From Leptospira chreensis (GTDB lineage Bacteria > Spirochaetota > Leptospiria > Leptospirales > Leptospiraceae), in assembly GCF_016919165.1 (NCBI RefSeq), contig NZ_JAFFPS010000008.1:62001-126000 (forward strand): a DNA stretch of 64,000 bases. The letters are read 5' to 3'. Shown here piece by piece: positions 54,346 to 63,442 of this stretch. Below the pieces are notes generated by a model, which saw only the letters and a program-made list of their open reading frames with translations, was not told where the DNA came from and made no database searches. The position numbers and the translations under genes are program-made. Position 1 is the first letter of the stretch; the number at the start of each line of letters is the position of its first letter.

Positions 54346-55077
54346 TTAGCTTGCTGGAACGATTTCTACTTCCACACGTCGGTTGGATCCGTCTTTTGGA
54401 TCTACACCTTTGATAGGAGTCGTAGAACCTAGTCCTTGAACGGTTCCAATTCGTTTTCCTTCCACACCGTTTTCAGTGATTGCATTCTTTGCAGTCACAG
54501 CGCGGTCTTGAGACAATCTTTGGTTTAGATCTTCTGCACCGGTTCGGTTCGCGTGGCCAGAGATATTGATTTTAGTTTCTGGGTAAGCTGCAAGTGCTTC
54601 TGCCAGTTTGTCAATGTTCTCTTTTCCTTTTCCTTTAAGGTCTGCCTTTCCATCTTCGAAAGCAATTCCGCCATCCATAGTTGCTGTGAGAGCCACTGTT
54701 TCGCCGCCTCTTTCGCTTTTTTCAAGAGTGATTCCTTGTTTTTTCATCTCTTCCGCCATGTTGTCGTACATAGTGTTGAGATAAAAACCAGTTCCAAGTC
54801 CTGCCAAACAACCAGCACCAAGACCAACAATCTTACCTTTGTTTTGCGGTTTCTTTTTTTCTAATGCCAAAGAAGATTTGATTTGTCTTTGGATGTCGTT
54901 CTTTTTGTCTTTTGAATCTTTTTTTCTTTGTGCTTCATCATAAACGGCACCGAGTGCAAGACCAACTCCGCAACCGATGGAAGTACTAAGAATTAGCCTT
55001 TTTGTGTTTTCGGATAGTCCACATGATATAGTGGAAAGTAATGATAGGGAAAGAAGTCCCGAGATGATTTGTTTCAA
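54346..55077 (-). CDS. OmpA-like lipoprotein
   Basis: A 243-residue protein. Signal peptide with lipobox STISC (Cys19), a glycine-rich membrane-like stretch (GCGVGLALGAVYDEA and GLGAGCLAGLGTGFYL), then the OmpA/MotB peptidoglycan-binding domain (about residues 130-240): FEDGKADLKGKGKENID, ISGHANRTGAEDLNQRLSQDRA, and QGLGSTTPI. In the GHTD-like loop Asp is replaced with Asn, though Arg in QDRA stays, so diaminopimelate binding may be weak. Confidence 0.88.
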   Translation of the reverse strand: MKQIISGLLSLSLLSTISCGLSENTKRLILSTSIGCGVGLALGAVYDEAQRKKDSKDKKNDIQRQIKSSLALEKKKPQNKGKIVGLGAGCLAGLGTGFYLNTMYDNMAEEMKKQGITLEKSERGGETVALTATMDGGIAFEDGKADLKGKGKENIDKLAEALAAYPETKINISGHANRTGAEDLNQRLSQDRAVTAKNAITENGVEGKRIGTVQGLGSTTPIKGVDPKDGSNRRVEVEIVPAS

Positions 55078-55130
55078 AGTTAATGTCCTCGCTTACACTC
55101 TTCTGTGAAGTATAAGGACAAAGTTTGAAG

Positions 55131-55158
55131 AAATCCTCCCTGTTTGCAAGGAGGATTT
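55131..55158 (-). terminator. Hairpin downstream of flaB
   Basis: AAATCCTCC (55131-55139) and GGAGGATTT (55150-55158) form a 9-bp stem 20 bases after the flaB stop. On the minus strand it is followed by a short T-rich run. Confidence 0.5.
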
Positions 55159-55178
55159 CCGTTTCTTTTTCGGTCGGA

Positions 55179-56027
55179 TTAGTATCTGTCCGTGAGGAGT
55201 TTTACTACGGATTCCGGTCGAAGGTTCGCTTGTGCAAGCATTGCCACACCTGATTTGGTTAGGATTTGGTTTCTGGAATATTCTACCATTTCCGTTGCCA
55301 TGTCGGCATCCCTTACTTGCGATTCAGAAGAAACAATGTTCACATAGTTGTTACTCAGTGATTTCAAAGTTAAATCCAATCGGTTGTAATAGGCACCTAG
55401 GTCAGACCGGAGTCGGTTGACTTTGGTGATGGCATCATCCAAAACCTGGAGTGAATCGGAAGCTTTGTTTGGAGTTGAGAGAGTCAACTTGTTTCCCGCT
55501 TGTTTCAGTTTGAGGGAAGAACTGGTCATCGTATTGATGTAGAGTTCTATTTTCTCTGAACCGTTTGCACCCACTTGTAATGTCATTGGATTTTTAGAGG
55601 AACGTGAAAACCTTCCATCCAATGGTTTGACTTTGTTAAACTCAGCAGAAGTTCCGATCCTTTCCACTTCTTCCACAAGTTGAGATACTTCTAACTGGAC
55701 AAGTTTTCTGTCTTCGTTAGAATAAATCCCGTTTGAAGATTGAACGGAAAGTTCGCGTAACCTCTGTAAGATCGAGTTTACTTGATCCAAAGATCCTTCG
55801 GTGACTTGGAGGAACGACATACCATCCTGGGTATTTCGTTCTGCTTGGCCGAGGCCCCGAATTTGTGATCTTAGTTTTTCGGACACAGCAAATCCCAGAG
55901 AATCATCCCCTGGTCTATTGATTCGCATACCCGTTGCTAGGTGCTCCATGGACTTGTCCATGTCACGACCGGTGTTTGTGAGCGCCCGTTTCGCAACTAG
56001 CGCGCTGATGTTGTGATTGATAATCAT
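55179..56027 (-). CDS. flaB: Flagellin (FlaB-type core protein)
   Basis: A 282-residue flagellin starting at ATG 56027 behind GGAGG. N-terminal D0/D1 (MIINHNISALVAKRAL, LATGMRINRPGDDSLGFAVSEKLRSQ split by motif) and C-terminal D1/D0 (NRLDLTLKSL, DADMATEMVEYSRNQILTKSGVAML) are present, and the short middle lacks the variable D2/D3 domains. This is the form of spirochaete FlaB, the core of periplasmic flagella. It is monocistronic, with a hairpin after its end. Confidence 0.95.
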   Translation of the reverse strand: MIINHNISALVAKRALTNTGRDMDKSMEHLATGMRINRPGDDSLGFAVSEKLRSQIRGLGQAERNTQDGMSFLQVTEGSLDQVNSILQRLRELSVQSSNGIYSNEDRKLVQLEVSQLVEEVERIGTSAEFNKVKPLDGRFSRSSKNPMTLQVGANGSEKIELYINTMTSSSLKLKQAGNKLTLSTPNKASDSLQVLDDAITKVNRLRSDLGAYYNRLDLTLKSLSNNYVNIVSSESQVRDADMATEMVEYSRNQILTKSGVAMLAQANLRPESVVKLLTDRY

Positions 56028-56175
56028 TGTCACACCCTCCTGTGTGTCCATGACCCGCTTGTTTCCCTACATGCGGAGAAAAGTAAAAACCACTGTCCCG
56101 GGTATCCGTTCCCATCGAGAAGATAAGGGGTTGCCTTCCCTTGGTTCTTCCGTGAATTTTGCCTTTCCAGAATAT

Positions 56176-56203
56176 TCTATACCAAAAAACTTAAGCCTGT
56201 AAA
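56176..56203 (-). promoter_or_regulatory. Possible promoter of flaB
   Basis: On the minus strand TTTACA (56198-56203), 16-base spacer and TATAGA (56176-56181). It is 149 bases upstream of the flaB start, leaving a long leader. A sigma28-type motif is not evident. Low certainty. Confidence 0.3.
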
Positions 56204-56231
56204 GAAATTTTAGAGCTTAAGGAGTCGGAAA

Positions 56232-56798
56232 TTGAAAATCTACACCAAATTTGGCGATGGTGGCCAGACCTACCTTGCCTCCGGAATCAAGGTTTCCAAA
56301 ACAGATCGTAGGGTAGACCTCTACGGAAGTTGTGATGAATTGAATAGCACCATTGGCCTTGCTCTTTCTTTTACCAAAGATCTAAACTTAGAAACCGAAT
56401 TTCTCGATTATGTAAAAAACATCCAAAGTTTTCTTTTTGAAATTGGTTCCGAGCTTGCCGGTTATGTGCCGCGGGAATCCAAGGAAGGAACAGTCGTTTT
56501 GCGATCTGATGTAGAAAGTTTGGAAAAGGAAATCGACCGCCTGATGGAAGTTCTTCCAGAAATTAAGTTTTTTATTTTGCCTGCGGGAAGTCCTACCTCA
56601 AGTGCCCTTCATATGGCTCGTACCATTTGTCGGCGTTTAGAAAGAGACCTTCTGGTTTACATTGAGTCTGGTGGGGAGATCCATTCTGACTTACGAATTT
56701 ATATCAATCGACTCTCTGATTATCTTTTTGCGGCGGCGCGGTTTGTTAATTTTTCTATAGGACAAGAGGAAACTATTTGGAAAAGCAGAACCAAATAG
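56232..56798 (+). CDS. Cob(I)alamin adenosyltransferase, PduO type
   Basis: Converts cob(I)alamin and ATP to adenosylcobalamin. The 188 residues have the ATP site IYTKFGDGGQTYLASG, RRVDLYGSCDELNSTIG, and RTICRRLERDL helix motifs of the PduO/MMAB family. TTG start behind AAGGAG. No cobalamin riboswitch is seen. The gene overlaps the POT transporter by 22 bases. Confidence 0.94.
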   Translation: MKIYTKFGDGGQTYLASGIKVSKTDRRVDLYGSCDELNSTIGLALSFTKDLNLETEFLDYVKNIQSFLFEIGSELAGYVPRESKEGTVVLRSDVESLEKEIDRLMEVLPEIKFFILPAGSPTSSALHMARTICRRLERDLLVYIESGGEIHSDLRIYINRLSDYLFAAARFVNFSIGQEETIWKSRTK

Positions 56799-58108
56799 AA
56801 GCTCATATGCATCCCAAGGGAATCACACCTCTTTTTCTTACGGAAATGTGGGAAAGACTCAGTTATTATGGAATGCGAGCACTTCTTGTTTTGTATTTGG
56901 TGAAGTCACTTGGATTTTCTGATGTGGATGCCGGTGCTGTGTATGCATTTTATACTAGTTTTGTATATCTAACGCCTGTTCTCGGGGGATACCTCACCGA
57001 CCGGTTCCTGAGTTACAAATTTTCAATTTATCTCGGAAGTTTTCTGATGTTTTGCGGGCATATCTCGCTTGCTTTTTCTGATTTATCTTTTTTCTATTTA
57101 GGTCTTGTTTTATTAGCCCTCGGAAATGGTTTTTTTAAACCCAATATGTCTACCATCTTTGGAAGATTATACGCAGGAAAACCGGGACTTCGAGATAGTG
57201 GATTTACCATTTTTTATATGGGAATCAATTTGGGTGGTCTTATCGGTCCTATCGTCTGCGGGAGTTTAGGCGAACGAGTGGATTGGCATTTGGGTTTTTT
57301 ATCGGCAGGCCTTGGAATGGCTATCGGAATGGTTGTATTTTATTTCGGTAGCAAACGCCTACCCAATACCATTTGGGAAAAACAAAGGGATTTGGGAGGA
57401 ACTTTAGCCAATACGACAAACGATTCCCAAACAAAACCGAAGATTCTACTCATTGTTCTTCTCTCCTTTTTTAGTATCTTCTTTTGGATGGCTTTTGAAC
57501 AAATGGGATCTTCTCTCAATCTATTTGCCTTACGTAATACCGATAGGTCTTTGTTTGGTGTAGAAATTCCTGCATCGGTTTTACAATCCATCAATCCACT
57601 CTTTATCTTGTTATTTGGTCCGATTGTTTCGACTCTTTGGGCAAGGCTTGCCAAACGAGATCAAAATCCCAATCCTGTTTTGAAATTTGTTTTCAGTTTG
57701 ATACTCCTTGGAATCGGATTTTTGGTGATGGTGGTCGCAGCAAAGTATGCAGAAACAGGCATTGCTGTTTCGATTCTATTTTTGGTTTTTGTTTATTTTT
57801 GGAATACCTTAAGTGAACTTTGTCTTTCTCCAGTGGGACTTTCCTTTGTGAGTCATATGGCACCGGTAAAATACGCATCTCTTCTTATGGGGATTTGGTT
57901 TTTATCCAATGCCTTTGGGCACTACGCAGCAGGAATCCTTTCTGGATATCAAAACCGATGGGGAAGTATGACAAACTTCTACGGCTTTTTTGTTCTTTGT
58001 TCTTGGTTTGGAGCCATTCTTTTGTATGGAATCTATTCTTTGAAAAAGAAATCCATTTTAGCTTTGTTAAAAGGGAAGGAAGAAGAAAGAATCATTCCTG
58101 TTGCTTAA
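56777..58108 (+). CDS. POT-family proton-dependent peptide transporter
   Basis: A 443-residue membrane protein with about 12 spans. EMWERLSYYGMRALLVLYL is the POT N-terminal motif (ExxER), GGYLTDRFLSYK the second, and FTIFYMGINLGGLIGP the PTR2 signature. Imports di- and tripeptides with protons, supplying PepN. The start may be TTG 56777 (preceded by GAGGA) or ATG 56807. Confidence 0.93.
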   Translation: MEKQNQIEAHMHPKGITPLFLTEMWERLSYYGMRALLVLYLVKSLGFSDVDAGAVYAFYTSFVYLTPVLGGYLTDRFLSYKFSIYLGSFLMFCGHISLAFSDLSFFYLGLVLLALGNGFFKPNMSTIFGRLYAGKPGLRDSGFTIFYMGINLGGLIGPIVCGSLGERVDWHLGFLSAGLGMAIGMVVFYFGSKRLPNTIWEKQRDLGGTLANTTNDSQTKPKILLIVLLSFFSIFFWMAFEQMGSSLNLFALRNTDRSLFGVEIPASVLQSINPLFILLFGPIVSTLWARLAKRDQNPNPVLKFVFSLILLGIGFLVMVVAAKYAETGIAVSILFLVFVYFWNTLSELCLSPVGLSFVSHMAPVKYASLLMGIWFLSNAFGHYAAGILSGYQNRWGSMTNFYGFFVLCSWFGAILLYGIYSLKKKSILALLKGKEEERIIPVA

Positions 58109-58116
58109 CAAAAAAC

Positions 58117-58140
58117 AAAACCAATGAATCCGTTGGTTTT
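58117..58140 (+). terminator. Bidirectional terminator between POT transporter and ptsI
   Basis: AAAACCAA (58117-58124), loop TGAATCCG, TTGGTTTT (58133-58140). An 8-bp stem with A-rich and T-rich flanks between convergent genes. Low G+C, so strength is uncertain. Confidence 0.55.
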
Positions 58141-58184
58141 ATAAGTTCTTAGTTAGATCCTGTCTATTGATTTTCGATTTACCA

Positions 58185-59912
58185 TTAGCCCTTGGTTTCT
58201 AAAACCAAGGCTTCTATTTCATCAAATTTTTCTTCACCGGCAAGGTTGATCACTTGTTCGGCGAGTAGTTTTGCTTTCCAACTGGAAATCTCCTGTACTT
58301 TTTCACCGACTTCTCTCATCAGAGGCAAAGCAGAACTCAAATCCCGAAATCCAAGCCCAATGAGAACTGCGGTAAACATGGGATCACTTCCAATCTCTCC
58401 ACAGATACTAATGGGTTTCTTTTGTGAATTGGCCACATCGGCAATATTCTTTAGAAGTAACAAAAACACCACTTGCCAAGGATTGTATAGATCTCCCACC
58501 AAATGGTTGTTCCGTTCCACGGCCAAAAGATACTGTAAAAGGTCGTTGGTTCCCACACTATAAAAGTCTACATGATTTCCAAGAAAGGGAAGGTTGAGCG
58601 CACAGGCAGGAGTTTCTACCATAATCCCTAAGGGAATTTTTTTGGTGATCGAAAGCCCTGTGGTTTTTAACTCTTCCAAACATTCGGCAAACAATACTTT
58701 GGTTTGTAAAATTTCAGACCTGGTGGTGATCATCGGAAGCATGATGCGCATGGTTCCAAATTCGCTGGCACGAAGCAGGGCTCTTAATTGTTCCTTAAAA
58801 AAATGCGGATGGCGAAGAAGGTAACGAATCCCTCGGTTTCCGAGAAAGGGATTGGCCTCTTCATATCCATTCTCCATTTTATCTGCCCCGATATCCCAAA
58901 CTCGAAAAGTTACAGGCCGGCCTACCATCTTTAGTAGAATTCGTTTGTAGACTGCAAACTGTTCTTCTTCCGTGGGTTTGAATTCTACATAACGAATGAA
59001 AAGGATTTCGGTTCTGACAAGTCCAATCCCATCGGCTCCTTGTTCAAAGGCCAGATCCACTTCATCTTCCGAATCAATATTAGCACGAAGGGAAAACTTT
59101 TTCCCATCTTTGGTTTTGATTTCTTTTGGCCCATCACTGATTTCACGAATCGGTTGGACTTTATGAATTTCGCTTCTGATTCCAGCTAGTTTGATTTCAT
59201 CAATCCCTGGAGAGCGGTTGAGGATTCCTTTCGTGGCATCTAACAAAATGTAGTCGTCGTCTTCTACATGTGAGGTGATATTTTTTAAACCCACAATGGT
59301 GGGGATTCCATAATTTCTCGCAATGATGGCAGTGTGACCAGTTTTCCCACCAAAGTCTGTGGCAATTCCTCGGAGGCGTGATTTTCCGAGTTGGATCATT
59401 TCCGAAGGAGTGATCTCACGTGCGATGAGGATGACATCTTCTGGAATTTTGGTTTGGTCGGCTAGTTTATCGGGATAAAGATTGGACTCAATTCGTTTGC
59501 CGATGTCCAAAATATGGTCGGCCCGTTCCCGAAAGAATTCATCAGGGATGGATTGGAATTCGTCGTATAACGAACTAACTGCGGTTTCCAGAGCAAGGCC
59601 CGCCGATTCATTGTTTTGTGCAATTCGTTCAAAAACCCGGGCACGAAATAGGGGATCATTCAAAAAGACAATTTGGGATTCTAAGATTTCTGAAAGTTCG
59701 CGATTTGTTTTTGATTTTTGGACGAGGTCGGCAAGATCATCCTCGGTTTTTTGTAGGCCTTTTTTTAAGAGTTCTACTTCTTCTCTGATTTCATCGGGAG
59801 ATAGATCCGTGCGGTCTTCTCGTTTTCGTTTGGATTGTTTCCAACGAAAAACCTTGCCATAAACTGTGCCTGGATAGGCAGAAATGCCTTTGAATGTGGT
59901 TTTTTCTTCCAT
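58185..59912 (-). CDS. ptsI: Phosphoenolpyruvate-protein phosphotransferase (enzyme I)
   Basis: Passes phosphate from PEP to HPr. The 575 residues from ATG 59912 have the phospho-His in GGKTGHTAIIARN (E. coli His189 equivalent), the PEP-binding ANIDSEDEVDLAFEQGADGIGLVRTE region, RVWDIGADK, and CGEIGSDP with the C-terminal Cys. Length is normal. No HPr or EII genes are near. In organisms without sugar EIIs, the protein is part of a regulatory phosphorelay. It follows lpxC. Confidence 0.95.
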   Translation of the reverse strand: MEEKTTFKGISAYPGTVYGKVFRWKQSKRKREDRTDLSPDEIREEVELLKKGLQKTEDDLADLVQKSKTNRELSEILESQIVFLNDPLFRARVFERIAQNNESAGLALETAVSSLYDEFQSIPDEFFRERADHILDIGKRIESNLYPDKLADQTKIPEDVILIAREITPSEMIQLGKSRLRGIATDFGGKTGHTAIIARNYGIPTIVGLKNITSHVEDDDYILLDATKGILNRSPGIDEIKLAGIRSEIHKVQPIREISDGPKEIKTKDGKKFSLRANIDSEDEVDLAFEQGADGIGLVRTEILFIRYVEFKPTEEEQFAVYKRILLKMVGRPVTFRVWDIGADKMENGYEEANPFLGNRGIRYLLRHPHFFKEQLRALLRASEFGTMRIMLPMITTRSEILQTKVLFAECLEELKTTGLSITKKIPLGIMVETPACALNLPFLGNHVDFYSVGTNDLLQYLLAVERNNHLVGDLYNPWQVVFLLLLKNIADVANSQKKPISICGEIGSDPMFTAVLIGLGFRDLSSALPLMREVGEKVQEISSWKAKLLAEQVINLAGEEKFDEIEALVLETKG

Positions 59913-59974
59913 CCGTCCCTTTGCCAAAAATACTTTCGGCAAGGCCTCGTTTGGAAAGTAAAAAAAGGCGGATT

Positions 59975-60883
59975 CTAACGAGCTGCTTGTTTTTTAGCGA
60001 AAAGTGGAACTCTTTTGCTTTTGAACTGAGTGAGTTCGTTTCCTGTGACTTGGCTCATAATGCACTTGGCAAGAGAGATGTCTAGAGCGTGACCCGCTTT
60101 GGAAGCAATCAAGTGGCCTCGGAAAGGGCGACCCATCACAGCCAAGTCCCCAATGAGGTCGAGGATCTTGTGACGAACGCATTCATTGTCGTAACGCAAA
60201 GTTTCGTTCAAATACCCATCATCGGTCAAAACTACAGCATTGTCTAGAGATCCACCCATGGCAAGGCCACGAGCTTGGAGGGCTTCCACGTCTTTCAAAA
60301 ACCCAAAAGTCCGGGCAGGAAGGATGTCTGTTCCCAAAATGGATTCGTCAAGAGTGGTGGTGTAGGATTGGCCTCTGAGGAGAGGATGATTGAAATCGAT
60401 GCTATAAGTGACTTTGAGTTCGTCGGAAGGTAACATAACGAGGTATTTGTCCCCGTCTACCACCCAAATGGGGTTGGCGATGGTAATGGGTTCAATGGTT
60501 TCATCCAGAACCCGGATTCCTGCAGAACGAATCCCTTCCCAAAACGGCAGGGAGGAACCATCCATAATCGGAACTTCTACGGAATCAATTTCAAAAATAC
60601 AATCAGTAATGCCTAGAGTGTGAACGGCGGCGAGAAGGTGCTCTATGGTTTGCACCCGGTTGGAACTTCCATCTCCAATGGTAGTGGCGTTACTTGTGTC
60701 GACAACATGGTCGAGGGAGATGGGGATTCGAATCTTTTGGATGCCTTTGTAAAGGTAGAAAATAAGTCCTGTATTTGCTTCTGCCGGATGGAGCCGTAAG
60801 GTCACCATTTTTCCGGAATGTACGCCAATTCCCCGAAGTGTGATCGAGTTTTGGATCGTTTTTCTGTGTATCGCCGTTACCAT
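59975..60883 (-). CDS. lpxC: UDP-3-O-acyl-N-acetylglucosamine deacetylase
   Basis: The committed step of lipid A synthesis. The 302-residue zinc enzyme has the metal His in TIEHLLAAVHTLGI and in the HKILDLIGDLAVMG and FRGHLIASKAGHAL segments, with Asp. The N-terminal TLRGIGVHSGKMVTL is conserved. ptsI follows, 62 bases from its stop to the ptsI start. The 179-base gap to mlaD has no gene; TTGACT at about 60953 on the minus strand may be part of a weak promoter. Confidence 0.97.
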   Translation of the reverse strand: MVTAIHRKTIQNSITLRGIGVHSGKMVTLRLHPAEANTGLIFYLYKGIQKIRIPISLDHVVDTSNATTIGDGSSNRVQTIEHLLAAVHTLGITDCIFEIDSVEVPIMDGSSLPFWEGIRSAGIRVLDETIEPITIANPIWVVDGDKYLVMLPSDELKVTYSIDFNHPLLRGQSYTTTLDESILGTDILPARTFGFLKDVEALQARGLAMGGSLDNAVVLTDDGYLNETLRYDNECVRHKILDLIGDLAVMGRPFRGHLIASKAGHALDISLAKCIMSQVTGNELTQFKSKRVPLFAKKQAAR

Positions 60884-61062
60884 AAATCAGTTCCTACTTA
60901 CAAATTTGTAGAAAAGGGGGGAGGGACAATTCCAAAACCGTGGACCCAAGTCAAAAAAATGTCTCCTTTTTACAACAGTGTGGTGGGAATGTGACGGCCC
61001 CCATTTGTGCACCAAACCAAAGATTTTTACTACAAAATGGGTCGTATTTTACGTGTTAGCGC

Positions 61063-61836
61063 TTAAAAAGCACTGAGGGCAGAGCGAATGAAACTGGTCA
61101 CAGGTGCTTGTTCCCTTGTGTCTTCTAGGCCTTCCCGGAGCTCTTTCAAAACGACCTGAGCATCCCCAAGGGTGGTATTTACCGACTTGTGGACATCGCT
61201 TTCGTTGATGAGTTTTCCTAGAGTTCCCTGGCCTTCGTTGATTTTCCCCGTGATATTGGCTATATTTTGCACGGTTTTACGAATGTCAGAGCGGTTTTCG
61301 GCTATGAGTTCAGATAGAGAAACGAGTGGGTCTTGCGTGACCTTTCCTTGGATGGGCATCAGTTTTCCTGACCTAGGAGAGATCTCTACTTTGGTGAGGG
61401 CCGGTTCTGCGAGCATGTATTCTTTGGTTTTGGGATCGACCGGAAACTTGGAACCAGGATCGAGAGCCACGACACGACCAGAAAGGAGGCTTTCGTTTTT
61501 GATTGTGATTTCGTAATTGGAGAAGAGTTGCACCTTTCCTTTCAAAAGGAGGGTGAGTTCCACCTTGGTTCCAATCCCGGTTTCGCCATCCGGAAGAAGA
61601 GTTCCATACTCATCAATCTGCACCAAACGAATTTTGGAAACATAACCAAAGGGAACCCCGTGGATTGTTACTTTGTTTCCAATTTTAATCCCTTCGGCAT
61701 CAGGAAAGTAGACGGGGAGTTGGTATCCTGATTTTTGGAAGGGGCCACCTTCTGTGACGATGGTAAAGTAACCCACAGCCAAAAGTGAAAAGATAAAAAG
61801 TAGTCCGACGATGAGAGCGCGACCTATGGTAGGCAT
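61063..61836 (-). CDS. mlaD: MlaD-family (MCE domain) phospholipid-binding protein
   Basis: A 257-residue protein with an N-terminal membrane anchor ([19 protein letters not shown]), then an MCE domain (about 40-150) with [26 protein letters not shown] and a [13 protein letters not shown] segment. The C-terminal helical part follows. It forms the periplasmic ring of the Mla transporter. It is the third gene of mlaE-mlaF-mlaD. Confidence 0.92.
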   Translation of the reverse strand: MPTIGRALIVGLLFIFSLLAVGYFTIVTEGGPFQKSGYQLPVYFPDAEGIKIGNKVTIHGVPFGYVSKIRLVQIDEYGTLLPDGETGIGTKVELTLLLKGKVQLFSNYEITIKNESLLSGRVVALDPGSKFPVDPKTKEYMLAEPALTKVEISPRSGKLMPIQGKVTQDPLVSLSELIAENRSDIRKTVQNIANITGKINEGQGTLGKLINESDVHKSVNTTLGDAQVVLKELREGLEDTREQAPVTSFIRSALSAF

Positions 61837-61868
61837 TCCCTAAAGTTCTCCTAAAGTTAGAGGCAAAG

Positions 61869-62669
61869 TCAATTGGATTTTCCTTTTTTTAATTCAGAAT
61901 GATCGAGAATCATTGGACCTACTGTATTTCCATGAATGAACTGTTGGATGATGGGATTCGGTGAATTTTGGATCTCTTCCGAAGTCCCGCAAAACAGAAC
62001 TTTCCCGCCGTAGAGAAAACTAATCCTGTCAGCAATCCTATAGGCTGAATTCATATCATGAGTGACCACAATGGATGTTAGACCTAATTCTTTTTGCAAA
62101 CGGATGACTAAATCATTGATGACATTGGACATCACCGGGTCAAGGCCCGAGGTGGGTTCATCGTATAACACGATTTTAGGTTGGGAGGTAAGAGCTCGGG
62201 CAAGACCCACACGTTTTTTCATCCCTCCAGAAATATTACTGGGTAACGTGTCTTTGGCGGGAACCAGATCCAACCATTTTAATTTTTCCATTACAATGCG
62301 ATCAAGCTCTGCCCCTGATGCAATTTTATGTTCTCGCAAAGGAAGGGCGACATTTTCATAAACAGTGAGCCAATTGATAAGGGCGCCTGACTGGAATAAG
62401 ACGCCAAGCTTAGAACGAAGTTCTTCTCTTTTCCTTTCGTTCCCATGGACAATGGATTCCCCAAAAATATAACAGTCTCCTTCATCGGGATCAAGTAATC
62501 CCGTGATATGTTTGAGACTGACGGACTTTCCGGTTCCAGAAGGACCAAGGATGACCATAGTCTCTCCTTGTTTTACCTGTATGTTCATTCCTTGTAAAAT
62601 CTTTCGTTTGCCAAAAGTTTTATGGACGTTTTTCATTTCAATGGCAAAGGTTTCCATACTTTCCTTCAT
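61869..62669 (-). CDS. mlaF: Phospholipid transport ATPase MlaF
   Basis: The ATPase of the MlaFEDB complex. Walker A is GPSGTGKSV, signature [15 protein letters not shown], Walker [15 protein letters not shown], and switch THDMNSA. GTGKS and LDPVMSN are typical of MlaF/TtgA. ATG overlaps the mlaE stop by four bases. 266 residues, normal. Confidence 0.94.
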   Translation of the reverse strand: MKESMETFAIEMKNVHKTFGKRKILQGMNIQVKQGETMVILGPSGTGKSVSLKHITGLLDPDEGDCYIFGESIVHGNERKREELRSKLGVLFQSGALINWLTVYENVALPLREHKIASGAELDRIVMEKLKWLDLVPAKDTLPSNISGGMKKRVGLARALTSQPKIVLYDEPTSGLDPVMSNVINDLVIRLQKELGLTSIVVTHDMNSAYRIADRISFLYGGKVLFCGTSEEIQNSPNPIIQQFIHGNTVGPMILDHSELKKGKSN

Positions 62670-63442
62670 TTATAAAATAGAGCTGTCAGCACATAACCAG
62701 AAAAAATGACCATTAGAAAAGAAGTGACCACTGCTTTTCTTGTGGTTTGGCCCACACCAATGGCTCCACCTTCCGTGCGAAGTCCTTGGCTGCAAGAAAT
62801 TGTGGAAATAGCGATTCCAAAAACATATCCTTTCAAAAGTCCGACATACAAATCTTTTAGGCCTGGAACCGAGGAGATCCGATAGTATACATCTTGAAAG
62901 TAACTAATCATATCAATACCGAGTTGGAAATGGCCTACAATTCCTCCACCTAAGATTCCTAAGGCGGCAGAATATACACAAAGTACAGGAACCATGAGTG
63001 AAAAACCGATAATCCTTGGCATCACGAGATAACGAACGGGATTGATAGACATCACTTCTAGGGCGTCAATTTCTTCCGAGACTTTCATGGTTCCAATTTC
63101 TGCGGCCATAGCAGAACCGACGGACGCCGCAAGAATCAGAGAGGTCATAAAGGGAGACATCTCCCGAGTGAGGGTGATCGTAAGTAAAAGTCCAATTTGC
63201 CCTTCTGCCCCAAAGTCCCGAAGGCCAAGGCCGGTGTTCAGACCCAGGATCATTCCCGTAAAAATAGAAACAATGGAGACAACAAAAAGAGAACCTACAC
63301 CCGCAATGAACATTTGTTCCAAGATTTCTTTTCGTTTGAAGAAGAGATGGTGGGACTGGCCAATGGATCGAAATAGTAGGAGAACCGTATAACCAACGGC
63401 ATAGAGTAGTGGTTCCAATGTTTTGGAGTACAGACGTTTCAT
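62666..63442 (-). CDS. mlaE: Phospholipid transport permease MlaE
   Basis: A 258-residue permease with five or six spans. [42 protein letters not shown] and [31 protein letters not shown] parts are the family pattern (DUF140/YrbE). It works with MlaF and MlaD in keeping outer-membrane lipid asymmetry. Start ATG 63442 in an ATGA overlap with the upstream gene; GTG 63454 is possible. Confidence 0.94.
   Translation of the reverse strand: MKRLYSKTLEPLLYAVGYTVLLLFRSIGQSHHLFFKRKEILEQMFIAGVGSLFVVSIVSIFTGMILGLNTGLGLRDFGAEGQIGLLLTITLTREMSPFMTSLILAASVGSAMAAEIGTMKVSEEIDALEVMSINPVRYLVMPRIIGFSLMVPVLCVYSAALGILGGGIVGHFQLGIDMISYFQDVYYRISSVPGLKDLYVGLLKGYVFGIAISTISCSQGLRTEGGAIGVGQTTRKAVVTSFLMVIFSGYVLTALFYK

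Noticed and set aside
56052..56231. Possible cobalamin riboswitch ahead of the cobalamin adenosyltransferase.
   Set aside because: No B12-box or conserved core found in the gap; the region is better explained as the flaB leader and promoter.
60884..61062. A small gene or RNA between mlaD and lpxC.
   Set aside because: No open frame with a ribosome site and no stable fold; only a weak TTGACT promoter-like element on the minus strand.
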